Of a stretch of DNA of 64,000 bases, positions 1-11,704 are shown piece after piece (within the stretch, counting starts at the first letter, position 1; every line of letters begins with the position of its first letter). Below the pieces are notes generated by a model, which worked only from the letters and a program-made list of their open reading frames with translations, did not search any database and had not been told where the DNA came from. Both the position numbers and the translations under genes were made by a program. The stretch lies in assembly GCF_022201045.2 (NCBI RefSeq), contig NC_068563.1:6634001-6698000 (forward strand), in the 5' to 3' direction. The DNA is from Citrus sinensis. Taxonomy: Eukaryota; Streptophyta; Magnoliopsida; Sapindales; Rutaceae.

Positions 1-1497
1 AAATCTCTCCATCAAAATCAAACTTGGGAACTTGTAGAGTTACCAAAGGGAAAAAAAGTTATTGGCAATAAATGAGTGTACACCAAGAAGCAAAGATCCC
101 CAAATCAATCAACTCCTCAATACTAGGTAAGGCTCGTTACAAAAGGTTTTGCTGAAAAGGAAGGTATTGACTACAATGAAGTTTTCTCTCCAGTTGTAAA
201 ACATACTTCCATTTGTATCCTACTTGCCTTAGTTGCAGAATATGAGTTAGAGTTAACTCAATTGGATGTTAAGACGGCGTTCTTACATGGAGATTTGGAG
301 GAGGAAATCTATATGATTCAGCCTTATGGTTTCAGAGTTGCTGGAAAGGAGAATCATGTGTGTAGGTTGATTAAATCTTTGTACAGACTGAAGCAATCAC
401 CAAAGTAGTGGTACAAAAGATTTGATCAATTTATACACTGGCAGAAATTCACCAGAAGTGAACACGATCATTGTGTTTACTTCAGAAGACTACTAGATGG
501 AGCTTTCATCTATTTGTTACTCTATGTCGATGATATGCTTATAGTTTCGAAGAATAGAGATGAGATCGAAAGATTAAAGAAGCAGTTGGCTTCTGAGTTC
601 AAGATAAAAGACTTGGGTGATGCACAGAGAATACTTGGGATGGAGATTCGTAGAGATAAAAAAAATGAAAGCGTATGGTTGACTCAAAAGTCTTATTTGA
701 AGAAAGTACTAGAAAGATTCGGTATGGATGACAAAACTAAACCGATATGTACACCTCTAGCTCCTCATTTCAAATTAAGCTCTTCTTCATATCCTATATC
801 TCAAGAGGAGTGCGATTACATGGCTCGTGTTCCATATGCTAGTGTTGTGGATAGTCTTATGTATGCTATGGTATGCATAAGGCCCGATATATCTCCAACA
901 GTAAGCATGGTTAGTAGATACATGCACAATTCGGGTAAAAATCAATGGCTTACGGTAAAATTGATTCTCCGATATCTGCATGGGACAGTTGATGTTGGGT
1001 TATTGTTCAAGAAGGATTGTGGTCAACAATGTGTTGAGTATTGTGATTCTGATTTCGCTGGAGACCTTGACAAGCGAATATCAACAACAGGTTACGTATT
1101 CACATCGGGTGGAGGACCGGTTAGCTGGAGGTCGATTCTACAATCAACAATTGCTCTGTCCACTACGGAAGCAGAGTACATGGCAGCAACTGAAGTTGTA
1201 AAGAAAGATATCTGGTTAAAAGGATTGTTAGGTGATTTGAGAGTAATCCAAGAGAACATTGCAGTCTTTTGTGATAACCAAAGTGCGATATTTCTCGCGA
1301 AGAATCAAACATATCACGCTCGGACGAAGCACATAGATGTGAAATATCATTATGTGAGGGAGATTATCGAGGGTGGTGATGTGTTGTTGAAAAAGATCAA
1401 TACCAAGGATAACCCATCAGATATGTTGACAAAGGTGATTTCTAGAGTTAAGTTTCAACATTGTTTGAAACTAATTCAAATCCTTCGATTGTGTTAA
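1..1497 (+). pseudogene. Ty1/copia pol remnant: reverse transcriptase and RNase H, 5' end outside window
   Basis: One continuous reading frame from the window edge to a stop at 1495-1497 encodes the reverse transcriptase and RNase H part of a copia polyprotein. Visible landmarks are LDVKTAFLHGDL, the YVDDM catalytic box near 526, the RNase H start YCDSDFAGD, the STTEAEYMA segment and the end motif KHIDVKYHYVRE. The frame is broken by three in-frame stops (73-75, 124-126, 406-408) and is otherwise intact. A long open part of 327 codons begins at 514. The gag, protease and integrase lie outside the window. A matching LTR follows downstream. The element is inactive as it stands. Confidence 0.95.
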
Positions 1498-1645
1498 GTT
1501 ATGTCCTTAGGGAATTTTGAACTACAGTTGGTTTGATCCCAAATTTTGAGTACGTAGGCAGTCATAGAGATGCAACCGCTTTGATGATGATAATTCGTTG
1601 GCAAGTCGGCTCAGATTTGGACAAATCTTCGCCGAGGTGAAGAAT

Positions 1646-2231
1646 TGTTAAAAAGTTGACAAAACTTGGTGACAAATTGGCCAAAGTTGGCACCGACCTT
1701 GGAAATTTGACACATGCATGTGGCTAAGCATGCAAAGCTTGAAAAGTTGGCACAAACCCTTAGAAATTTGGATGAAGCATGTAGTTGGAATTGTGGAAAT
1801 TAGAGCCAAAGGAGTTGGTGAAGCATGTGACAATTTGACAAATTCACAATAACTTGGACAATTTGGCAAATTGTTGGTGAACGCCGAAATTGTAATAGTG
1901 CAAAATACTTCTTATAAATAGAGGGAGTTTTTTCATTTGTTAAGCATCCTAAAATTGTTAAGTTTATAAGTTTCTAAGTTTTTGAGAGAAGTGAGATAAG
2001 TGTGTCTGGAGAATTTATCTTTCCTGCAGAATGTGAGAGTACTGAATATATTTGGGTTTCTGGGAAGTGAGATTCGTTACTCAAATATTTGTACTCTATT
2101 AATTATTAAATAAACAATTATTCTTTCTTGCCTCCTTGGATATAGATTTAATTACCGAACCACGTAATTCTTGTGTCCTTTATTTTTCTATAATTATTTA
2201 GTGTGCTTCATTCCGCATTCCGCGCACAACA
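1646..2231 (+). repeat. 3' LTR of the copia element
   Basis: The segment starts with TGTTAAAAAG directly after a purine-rich tract (GCCGAGGTGAAGAA, 1631-1644) and ends with CGCGCACAACA, so it has the TG...CA ends of an LTR. A TATA-like CTTATAAATA lies at 1911-1920. The 5' LTR is not in the window, so the borders cannot be confirmed by pairing and could be off by a few bases. Confidence 0.7.
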
Positions 2232-3510
2232 AGATGTTCTTATATATATATATAATAGAGTGTAAATATATGATGTAAATCTTATTAAATATATAATTAT
2301 TAAGTAGGTTATTAGGTAATAACCAGTTTATTTTCTGTCGAGTTAAAGTATAAGTATTATAACACAATTATTAAATGAGTCGTATTTGTGTCAACCCAAT
2401 TTTGACACAATATGAAACTAACATAATACAAACACGATTCACTGACCGTTTTATTAGCTCTATATCAATTTAGTGTTTTCCAGTTTATAACACATTTTGT
2501 AATCATGAAATGTACTTTACATATAGAAACACACATAATGTGCTTGGATGAAATTTTGGAGAAAAATGTGACTACCAATAATAACTATTTTGTGAAATAA
2601 ATAAAGAGAAAACGAATAAGTTTTGGTTTTCCAAATGATTTCTATTAAATTTGTTTTGAGAATGGAGATAACTTTTTTTTAATTTCAAAAATTTGTCTAA
2701 CAGGCCCTCAAAATAACTTTTTTTTTTTAATTTCAAAAATTTGTCTAACAGGCCCTCAAAACAATGTAAAAGAAAAATGGATACCAAATGTTTGACGAAA
2801 AATTGGAAGTACAAAAAACATTTTAAGACAGACAATGACTACGATATCATACTCAACAACCCAAACACCCTTGTATAATTAAATTTTATTTATTTTCTAA
2901 CCGCTCCCAAACTATAGCATATAATACCAATCGAATATTGTAATCAGATTTCATGCTCAGCTTAGGCTAGTCAGATTTTATTGATTTTCTTCAAAATAAA
3001 TGATATAAGAAAAAATACTTTCTTTGATCTTTTTCATAAAATGCCAACACCATACAAATTTTCACCGTTCCGACGCATCTGAAAATGATAGTCGATGAAA
3101 AGCGGACTCTAAAAACGCTGTTTCTGTTTTTTCAAATTTTCTTCTCAAAACGTGAAAATAATTTAGGGGGAAAAAAACATTTTCACTTATTTCTAAGTCA
3201 TTTCACTTCATGACGAAATCCAAACAGAGGAAACCAAACTCACTCGGAGTCTTGTTAATAGTAATCTATTATTTCGATAATAACAACAAATGGCACAAAT
3301 CAATAAGTTTTTTAATGGATTAAAAAATCTCCCACATCGAAAACAAAAAAAAAAAATGCAATCCTACCACATCAAATTCTCAAACCAACTATCCAGCTCT
3401 ATCCAGTTCCAATCTCAAACCTTCAACAAATCTAAGCTAAAACAGTATCCAAAAATAACATGGAAAAATAACTAGTATGACAAATTGATAGCTGACACAA
3501 ATGCCATCTA
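2232..3510. other. Intergenic, AT-rich, no gene seen
   Basis: No coding exon is recognisable. It holds a TA microsatellite just after the LTR (about 2241-2255) and a 45-bp tandem duplication listed separately. The right end should contain the 3' UTR of the neighbouring zinc-knuckle gene on the minus strand. Confidence 0.6.
2668..2761. repeat. Two-copy tandem repeat, about 45 bp
   Basis: The unit runs from ATAAC plus a T tract through TTTGTCTAACAGGCCCTCAAA and is repeated once. The copies differ only in the length of the T tract. Confidence 0.9.
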
Positions 3511-6346
3511 TCAGTACCTTCGAGAATAGCGGTCCAAGAACCTCCCTGAAGGGCACTCATATGCTAGGTGTCCTCGTCCACCACAGTTGTGACAGACCAT
3601 CAACGGTCCCATACAATCCCTGCTCATATGTCCCAGCTGCTGGCAGTTTCTACATACTATGTCTCGGTAACCACCACCACGAGCACCACTGCCCCCACTG
3701 CCACGAGCACCACTGCCACCACTGTAGCGATCTCCAAGACCGCCAGATTTTGGACAGTGTCTAGCAACATGTCCAGAAACATTGCACAAGTTACAGATGG
3801 GATCATTGGGACAATCCCGTGCCAGGTGACCTGTCTTCCTACAGTTGTTGCAAGCCTTGTCATTTGTACAATCAGCTGCAAAATGACCCTGCTTATAGCA
3901 GTTGTTGCACAATCTCAAGTCCCCAGGTGGCAGTGGGGGAGCAGTGCAGTCTCTTGCACGATGTCCAGCTTTGCCACAGGTGTGGCAGATGCCCTCATTT
4001 GGACAGTTGCCAGCCATGTGCCCTGGTTCCCGGCAATTCCAACATAATGCCTTTGTAGTGCATTCTGAAGCAATGTGGCTGCACAAATGTTTTCAAGCAC
4101 AATTACAAGTAAAACATCAATATTGCCCATTAATTCAAGTGATGAGAAAATCAGAAGAATATCACTACATTATTCAAGGGAGATCAATTCCTTTCTCATC
4201 ACTGAAAAAAATTTAAAATACAAAGTTAGGTCACGAAACTTCCCCAAAGGCCTGTTTAACTGCAGAATATTTCAGGAATCAAAGCAATGCAATTATCTTC
4301 TCCTCCTAAAAATCTCATCTGGCAATGTCCATAATTTGGGCCTCAAGATTAGAGAAAAGGGGACAGTGAACACTATGTATTTCGAAGCAAAGGAACAAAA
4401 GCTGCATTGAAGCATATGTAAATTTTACACCAACGTAATACCACTAGTTTGCAATTGCAGAGTGTCTTAGTGACTTGGTTGAACAAGCAGCAACCATAAA
4501 TATTAATAAGGATCAATTAAGGATGCAATGTTCCACTGGCTAAGGCCAAAGTAAAACACATGGGTTAAGGTACAATCATTCCAGAGATCAAGATTAACTA
4601 GTCACCACAATTTACAAACACAGAAAAAGTTAGTGAAGCTTGTACCTACACCAAACTAGTCCAAAAGATATCAATTCCAGACATAGCAGGGAAGCAAATG
4701 CTTGAACATATAGATTCCACATTAAGCCTCCCCCACACAGGCAATTTCAAGGAATTTATGCTTTCTACACAAAAATTTGTGTGAATCATTAGGGTGGCAT
4801 TACTTTCGTTTTAATAATGGCATTATTCATGAGTAAGTTTAGAAATGGCAAATGCTTGAACATATAGATTCCACATTAAGCCTCCCCCACACAGGCAATT
4901 TCAAGGAATTTATGCTTTCTACACAAAAATTTGTGTGAATCATTAGGGTGGCATTACTTTCGTTTTAATAATGGCATTATTCATGAGTTAGTTTAGAAAT
5001 GAAATTGATGGTTTAAACTCTAAAGGTTGGAAAACATGTTTTGCCTTTTGGAAAAGCATGTCAAACATGCTTCCCAAAGGCTTTTTGTTTTCAAGAATGG
5101 AAATGATGTCTAAGAGGATACCAGACAGCTACACAGCTGCACACCTTCACAGACCAACTGCAAACTACATGTGAATTACGAGATGTATAATAATAATAAT
5201 AAAAAACTCGTATGTTCAGTTCAAGTGATCAGATATCAACTTATATACTTTTATTTGTCTCAAATGAAAGAGATTACATACCCTGGAAGACCACAATTGT
5301 GACAAATTGCCACATTAGGGCACTCTCTAGCAAAATGACCTGGCCGTTTGCAATTCTTGCAAAGATTACTTTGGCTGACAAAAAATGCAAAGAAGATTAA
5401 TTCCTGAGCAGAAAAAGAAATGCATGGTACAAAGTAAATCTAGAATTATTTTAGTCTAAAACAGTGAGGACCCCATTTTTAAATTGATTTTGAACAATGG
5501 TAAATTGAAAATAGAAAAAATAAAAGAGCCCTTTTTTCTTCGTTTGGTGTTAGAAAAACATGAAACCTTAAGAACTTTTCATCCTAATGAATAATGAAGA
5601 ATCTTACTCTTTGGTTTTTTGGGGCTTTCCAAATAAAAGAGAAGGGTATCCTCAAAAGAGTTAAGTAGCCAATATAATAAATGACCGACAGAAGCATTAA
5701 TAAGAAGAATCCAGGACATAATACAAAAACAGCTATAACACACAGTGAAAATAAATATTACTTTCAAGAAAATATTAACTCTTGAATGCAATTCAGTGAC
5801 AAGGAATTCAAGACATAACTTGCCACAGAACAACTCAAAACACAAAACCAAATTTCCAGTATAGTTTTATCATAAAACACCACACAGAAGGCAGGGAAAG
5901 AAGTATCTCCACAACCATGATGGCGTTAGGTAAATAACTGAATAACACAATTGAGTAAACTGATGCTATTGTATGAAACTCCGAGACAGTTTAAAAGTAG
6001 TTAACCAAGTAATTAGCATGAGAACAATCATAAGCAGAAATGCTAAAAACAATTCTGAAGATCCTCGAAGACATAATCATGTAGAATCATCAACCATAAC
6101 TAGAATAACGGTCAGCTACAAAAACAACCTCCACCAAAGACATAACAGTCTCCTTCACCCCCCACCCCCTCAAGCCAATAAAGAGAAAGAAAAAACAAGT
6201 TTATGATCAAAATTAGAAAACCTGTAACCCCGACGAGACCCTCTCCTGTATGGTGCATCACGGTAGGAGAAGCGATCAGAGCGGATCTTACGATCCAGCG
6301 GGCTCCTGCTCCTGCTCCTGCTTCGGCTCCTGCTGACAGAACTCAT
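3511..6346 (-). CDS. CCHC zinc-knuckle protein, GIS2/HEXBP-like, 261 aa
   Basis: Coding exons are 6222-6346, 5282-5374 and 3511-4078. All junctions have GT-AG ends and keep frame (phases 2 and 2), giving 786 nt. The protein starts with MSSVSRSRSRSRSRSPLDRK, an Arg/Ser-rich head typical of RNA-associated proteins. Nine CX2CX4HX4C zinc knuckles follow: the first lies wholly in exon 2, the second starts in exon 2 and is split by intron 2, and the last is CHNCGGRGHLAYEC before the C-terminal DRYSRRY. Proteins of this type bind single-stranded nucleic acid, and yeast Gis2 and animal CNBP are linked to mRNA translation. The exact role of this plant copy is inferred from family. Intron 2 (4079-5281) carries a recent 154-bp tandem duplication. 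A non-coding leader exon lies 2.6 kb upstream. Confidence 0.93.
4694..5001. repeat. 154-bp direct tandem duplication in an intron
   Basis: Two head-to-tail copies (4694-4847 and 4848-5001) starting GCAAATGCTTGAACATATAG are nearly identical; I see one clear difference (GAGTAAG versus GAGTTAG near the end). The duplication lies in intron 2 of the zinc-knuckle gene and does not touch the splice sites. Confidence 0.95.
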
Positions 6347-6855
6347 GTTCAACTAACACCTATTAACACCTACCACCACCGATCTGCAAAAACTTCACCA
6401 CCAAACACCAGAATAGCTGCTGCCTCCCTGTCCAAATCACAACCATACACCCATCATCATCCATGAGTACAAACCAAGCCCCTACCACACCCTTCAAAAC
6501 AGAAAACACCAAATCCTAAAAGTAAAAGAACACAGCATTTCAGCAAGCACCAATCATATCCAACTACATATCACTGCATTCAACATCATCTCCATAAAAC
6601 AACCTTCATAGTAAATTCATGGATCTCCTCTAAAAAAAACTTTCCCCAACACAGCAAAGACAAAAAACATAAGGTGGGCAGAAACTCAAAGTTCTTGACC
6701 AGCCATCTACACTGGATACAGGTCAGACCATTAAAGTGGGCCGTGGAGGTTTTAAAGAGAAAAATGAAAATAAGAAAGACAGGAAGAAGCTAGCACCACT
6801 GTACTTGTGTGTTTTTTCTATCTCTCACAACTTTTCTGCCTCTTAACTTCAAGGC

Positions 6856-6858
<3 letters not shown>

Positions 6859-6895
<37 letters not shown>
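6859..6895. repeat. Uninterrupted C tract of 37 bases
   Basis: A pure poly-C run on the plus strand reads as poly-G in the zinc-knuckle transcript, inside its leader intron. Tract length in an assembly is unreliable. Confidence 0.95.
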
Positions 6896-6898
<3 letters not shown>

Positions 6899-8924
6899 AA
6901 AACACAAATATGGAAAAGGTCAGAGGATCATAAATTGAAAAGGTGGGTGTCATGAGAAAAAGAGACCCGGAAGCTAGCTATTACCATAGGAAATCAGCAA
7001 CCACAAGACGTGCTTATAATTTCTCACAGGGAGCATTTAGAGAATTCCAAGTATGTAAGGAACAAAGATAACAAGAGTTAGCTCAGGGAAGTCTGACCCC
7101 TCAAAAAGATTGGGGAAAAACTTGTCCTGTCATCTGGAGCAAATTATGCTCCAAATGTACACCATAATTAGAGATCACGTGTTGGCATATGGTAGCATGT
7201 TATTTTAAATCTGCACTGCATCCACATTTCTTCTGTGCTCAGGGAATAGAAATACCTCTTTTAACCAAAGTATCATTCCCACAAATTCTTGTTATTAATT
7301 ATTTCATTTCTATTTTCCCTAGACATTGTCATAATAATAGACGTCATGACGATACTAACAAAATAACACATGATTCGAGTTAAACTGAGTACCTATGTCA
7401 ATCATGTTTTCTAGTTACCACACACCTCACCCTATCCCACCCCAAACTAATTCAATTCCCCTCCAAAGGTTGGCAAGAAGGAACTTTAAACCATTGACCT
7501 CTTGCTTCCACCGCGAGAGGCAAACCAACTAGGTTGTCCCATTAAAGACTATGTCAATCCAACAGAAATAATACAACTAAATGGAGGATAATAAATAGAG
7601 AGGTAAAAGGACAGATTTTGGTCAGCGACAAGTCTCCTAATTCTCAAAAGTGTGATTTTGGATGCAAAAACTAAGCACGTCGCCAGTTTGGCACAAAAAT
7701 CAGTTAGTGCAGGACTATTTCAACCATTTGGGATAAGTTTGGGATGCCTATCTCCCACAATTTTGCTATATCACCATCCGTAAAAGTGATGATGATGATA
7801 TTGGCAAACAGAAAAGAACCCATCTTTCCTTGAAGTTAGTGGCAGGAAATTGTTTTAGATTGTACTAACAAAAGTAGGCACATAGGGTTCCATTTTAGAA
7901 ATGATTTACCTTAGATTTCGAATGATCCACATTAGGGAGGAGCATTTGTACAAAAGTCACACCCTAGTCAATAAAATGTACTAGCTTACTGGGGTGTGAG
8001 CAGAGCATTAGTGTAGTTTTGCTATTCAGATTTTAATATTTGATGCAGCACACAACATGTTGCACAATACAATAGCATTGAGATCATCTAGGTACTCCAG
8101 CGTTCATTTCTTTCTTCTTCTGTTTTTTTAAAGATTCTTCTGATGAGGATTTTAATCTAGGTCAGAAACAGCTTGATTTCAGGTTAAAACACACTGGTTG
8201 AAATATTTTTCTAGTACCATAAAGCACTCAACGGGAGTAAAACAGCTATCAGAAATAAAAGAGTTAGATGTTAGTTTTGGCACTACAAAGCAATTTATCC
8301 AGAGCAATATAAAAATATATTAAGCCCTTCCAATAAGATACATGCATATCTCTGCTTGTTTGCTGAAACTCAGACCCAAAAAAAAAATTATCAGTTATCC
8401 TTCACAGACAGATATCGCAAGAATTCATCTTTGTTGAATCTACCGATGTCTAGGTCCCCTTCACATACACAAATTTCTTTCATAGGACAGACTGAACTCA
8501 TTTGGATCACACAGACATAACCGCAAGTTGTCAGCTCTTTTCCGCAACATAGACAACGTAATGGTAATCTCAATCGACCCGGGAAAAACTTATTTTGGCA
8601 ACTTTTGTGCAACAATTTTGTGCATATTGAAATTGACTCATCGTCAACCAAATACACCTATGTATTATTTTCCTTCAACAAACAGCTCAAATTTCCTTCA
8701 TAATGAATCATTATTCATAAAATTTCTGGATTTCCAAGTTCAAATCCCACAGACACCACCACAAACAGCATAAATTCCACCAATCATCAATTTTATAGAA
8801 AATTTAGAAACAAATTAAAAACAAAAAACCTCGTGAACTATGATTTCACGCACATATATATACACATACGCAACCACGTGTATTTTAGGTCAAAATTATA
8901 GAACACTAATCTCTGAGCAGTAGA

Positions 8925-8950
8925 CCTAAACCCTAACCCTAACCCTAACA
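8925..8950. promoter_or_regulatory. Telo-box: three CCCTAA repeats
   Basis: CCTAAACCCTAACCCTAA followed by CCCTAACA lies about 50 bp inside the leader intron of the zinc-knuckle gene. In plants, telo-boxes near transcription starts are common in genes for translation and cell growth and are bound by TRB-type Myb proteins. The role at this gene is inferred. Confidence 0.75.
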
Positions 8951-9226
8951 CAGAGCAACAGAATTGAATAACAATTAATCAATTAAATGAACAAACCTGA
9001 TGAGTCTTGCTCGGCGAGTCAGCGAAAATTGTTGTCGACGAGAACTGTTTTAGCTAAAGAAATTACTTTTATGTACGGACGGAATTGCGACTGTTACGAT
9101 TTTCAACTCCTGGAGAAGGAAAAGATGACGAGCAGCCGCTAACAGATTTGTGTCCGACAAGTGCCTAATTTGGTCATGTGATGTCCGGTTTGGTTATAAC
9201 CGGAAACGACGACGTTATAACTAGCA

Positions 9227-9264
9227 GGCCCACTTTTTGATTTTTGTGGGCCCAAAATGGCCCA
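9227..9264 (-). promoter_or_regulatory. Cluster of three site II elements (TGGGCY/GGCCCA)
   Basis: GGCCCA occurs at 9227-9232, the palindrome TGGGCCCA at 9247-9254, and GGCCCA again at 9259-9264. They lie just upstream of the presumed leader exon of the zinc-knuckle gene. Site II motifs are known TCP-factor targets in promoters of ribosomal and growth genes and often occur together with telo-boxes. Confidence 0.7.
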
Positions 9265-11704
9265 TTGAGCCTTATATTGCTTCCTTTCTATTTTGAAATA
9301 GTATTAGTTAACAGAAATAAACAATTGTATGAAATATAAATTGATGTACGTGTACCATAATATGATTGGTTGATTGAATAGAATTCGATTTATTCTATAT
9401 TCATACCTCGACGAGGCCTTTTCCCCTCTTCAGAAAATGTGGAATAGAGTTACATTTCTCCCCTTCTATTGTTTGGGAGAGTAAATTTCTAAGCTATATA
9501 TATATACTTGATTGGTCAATAGGCTCTGGTATAAATGTATACACATATAGATCTAGAAAAAGTAGAAAATATTAAACTTTTTCTTGTAAGGCTTACTTGA
9601 GAAGCTCTTTTTAGCTCTATTCAAAGTTATTTGTCTAAAAAAATTTCGTAGATAAATCATTAAAGTCTTGAATCCTTGTGTATATAGAAAGCTCCAATAT
9701 TATAGAAATTACAAATTATAAGAATTTGTCCATTAATAAAGAAACAAAAGTTTTAAATAATAATGTGTTAATTGAAAAAATTTGTGCAGCCGGAAGGTTT
9801 TACATCATTTTCATATTAATAGATAGACTAAATAGTGTAATAGGTGAAGCTTCGTCATTCTCTTTCAATCATCCGATGGGTCATACTTTGCACTTCCAAA
9901 GTTTATTCAATGACAGAAAAGTTGAATAGTTTGTCTCAATTATTTTCTTGTGGCACACAATATACAAGATGAGTTAAGTGTCTTCTGAATAATATTAAAG
10001 CTCTTCTGAATAGCTTTAAAGATAAGTAAATAAAAGAAAAAGCGAAGGAAATCCCCTACCAATAAAGGGCAGAGAAGCTTTATTACAGAAATTAATTACC
10101 ATCTCCTTTAGTAATATTCTAGAGATGGGGTTATTTTTATTCCGCAGAGAACAATCTCATATTGCGGAATCAATATAGAAAACCAGGCTATTCCGACCAA
10201 GCAATTAATGAAAGCATATAAAATAGAAGAGTCATTAAGAATTATCTTCAGACTTCAGGGCCCTACAAAATATGAACACGTATAATCACCAGGATGAGGT
10301 GTAATGGTGTATGTATATATAGGAAGTGGCTATGGTGGATTTGAACGTATGGTTATAAGGTAATGGTCTACGGTGGAACAACTCCGCCATAGCCGCCCCT
10401 GGATCGACAGGTCATATGCAAAACCACGTATTTTCTGCCTCAGCTTTAAAAAAGGTCATCTCCCCAGAAGAAGTTTGAGGGCTGGCATTCTTAATTTGCT
10501 GCTTCATACACTTGCAGGATGAGTCGTCAGAGAATAAAGATTTAGAGACACATCATCCGAAGGTCCAAATACCGCACTACAAAGTCGATGAATGAAAAAT
10601 CTTACTTGTCGATGAGAAAGCAAATGATCTCATCAAGTGAGGTCTCCAGCACCGCTATCAGCTGTGGACACTCAAGTTTATCCAGTGCATCTGTCAAACA
10701 AGTCCACACAGACAGTCTTCGAAAAGCTCACCGATCCCAACCACAAATGAAAAATATATGTTCAGCGCAGGACGTAGTATGTATACTAAACTATACACCA
10801 CTGCAGTAAAGATAATACCGTATGTTCCACCAGACATTTCAATGGTGATAGTGCAATGAGATTACCAATCTCCTCTTGGATGCCGACGTCTCCCCATGTA
10901 ATACCATTAATTGTAGTTGCTGATTGGATTAAAAAATTGAATTAAAAAAAAGGCTGAAAAAATGTTTTATAAAGCTTAGTATCTCTATAATACTATCATT
11001 AACTCCCAATAAAGTTTAGTATCTCTATAAGATTATCATTTTGACTCCCAATAAATTCAGCAAAACGGGCTTTCTACATCATTAGGTTCATTTTCCTTGC
11101 CTCCCATTTCTTTAAGAAGCTTCAAAAGAATATCAGAACTCAATTCTGCCATTTTCTTTAAAAAGAAAAGAAATCCAGCCCGTTATTTTATTGTTTAATA
11201 GTTAAAAAATTAAAAAAATTAATAAAGAGAATTGAGTATTTCAGATCAGTAAATCGCAAGGAGTGGTTTTTGCAAAAAGAAAATGGGTTGTTTATGGGCA
11301 GTGAATTATTTACATACATTTTTTTTTTAGCAAAATGTGGTTCTTGATTCTTGATCATCTCCAGTTTGTTCTCTTGAATTACAATGATATCAATTTTAAG
11401 AAACCAGTAAGCTTCACGAAAACTGCGATGCTGGACATCAAATAGGCTGTTAAAAACCGTTACTACAGATCCTATACTTGGTGCTGTCTCTTGGATTGCT
11501 GGTGATGGGTGCATAGACCCATTGTTGAAAAGTAAGATATTTTTGTCTAGTTCTATAATTATTTTTACAATGTTTATTGTATAAAAATATAAGTTTTTAC
11601 TTTTATTAAATAGGTCTCTAAGTTTTTACTATTACATAATAGTAACACCTCAAATTAAATATGGGTGACTAATATTAGTTTTGTTGGTAATAGTGGTGCT
11701 GAAA
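9265..11704. other. Intergenic, no gene recognised
   Basis: AT-rich sequence between two minus-strand genes. A two-copy tandem repeat with a unit of roughly 43 bp (TTTAGTATCTCTATAA type) lies at about 10972-11055. A minus-strand ORF at 11188-11514 starts MHPSPAIQETAPSIG but matches no family I know and lies downstream of the xylosidase gene. The right end should include the xylosidase 3' UTR. Confidence 0.5.

Larger units (their letters stand above)
6347..9130 (-). other. 5' leader exons and 2.6-kb leader intron of the zinc-knuckle gene
   Basis: On the minus strand a leader exon ends CATCAG before a GTTTGT donor (exon low end 8997). The acceptor TTTTTGCAG precedes position 6383, so 6347-6383 is the rest of the 5' UTR. 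The intron 6384-8996 holds a 37-base C tract, short unclassified ORFs and a telo-box near the donor. The outer end of the leader exon is a guess. No independent gene was recognised inside the intron. Confidence 0.6.

Noticed and set aside
3568..4047. Plus-strand ORFs of 100-159 codons overlapping the zinc-knuckle exon
   Set aside because: They are shadows of the minus-strand exon, which has nine perfect CCHC motifs and in-frame splice junctions.
8391..8657. Minus-strand ORF with several Cys pairs (CLCCGKEL, GYVCVIQMSSVCP) inside the zinc-knuckle leader intron
   Set aside because: The Cys spacing fits no zinc-finger family I know, there are no homologous exons nearby, and it lies within an intron; it is probably chance.
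8925..8950. Telomere-type repeats as a sign of a chromosome end or fusion
   Set aside because: Only three units, located at the 5' end of a gene with site II motifs; a telo-box explains it better.
10588..10809. 73-codon plus-strand ORF, and a minus-strand frame reading LTDALDKLECPQLIAVLE over the same area
   Set aside because: The minus frame looked protein-like but is interrupted by stops on both sides and matches nothing I can name.
11188..11514. 108-codon minus-strand ORF downstream of the xylosidase gene
   Set aside because: No recognisable domain, AT-rich C-terminal half, no splice context; not enough to call a gene.
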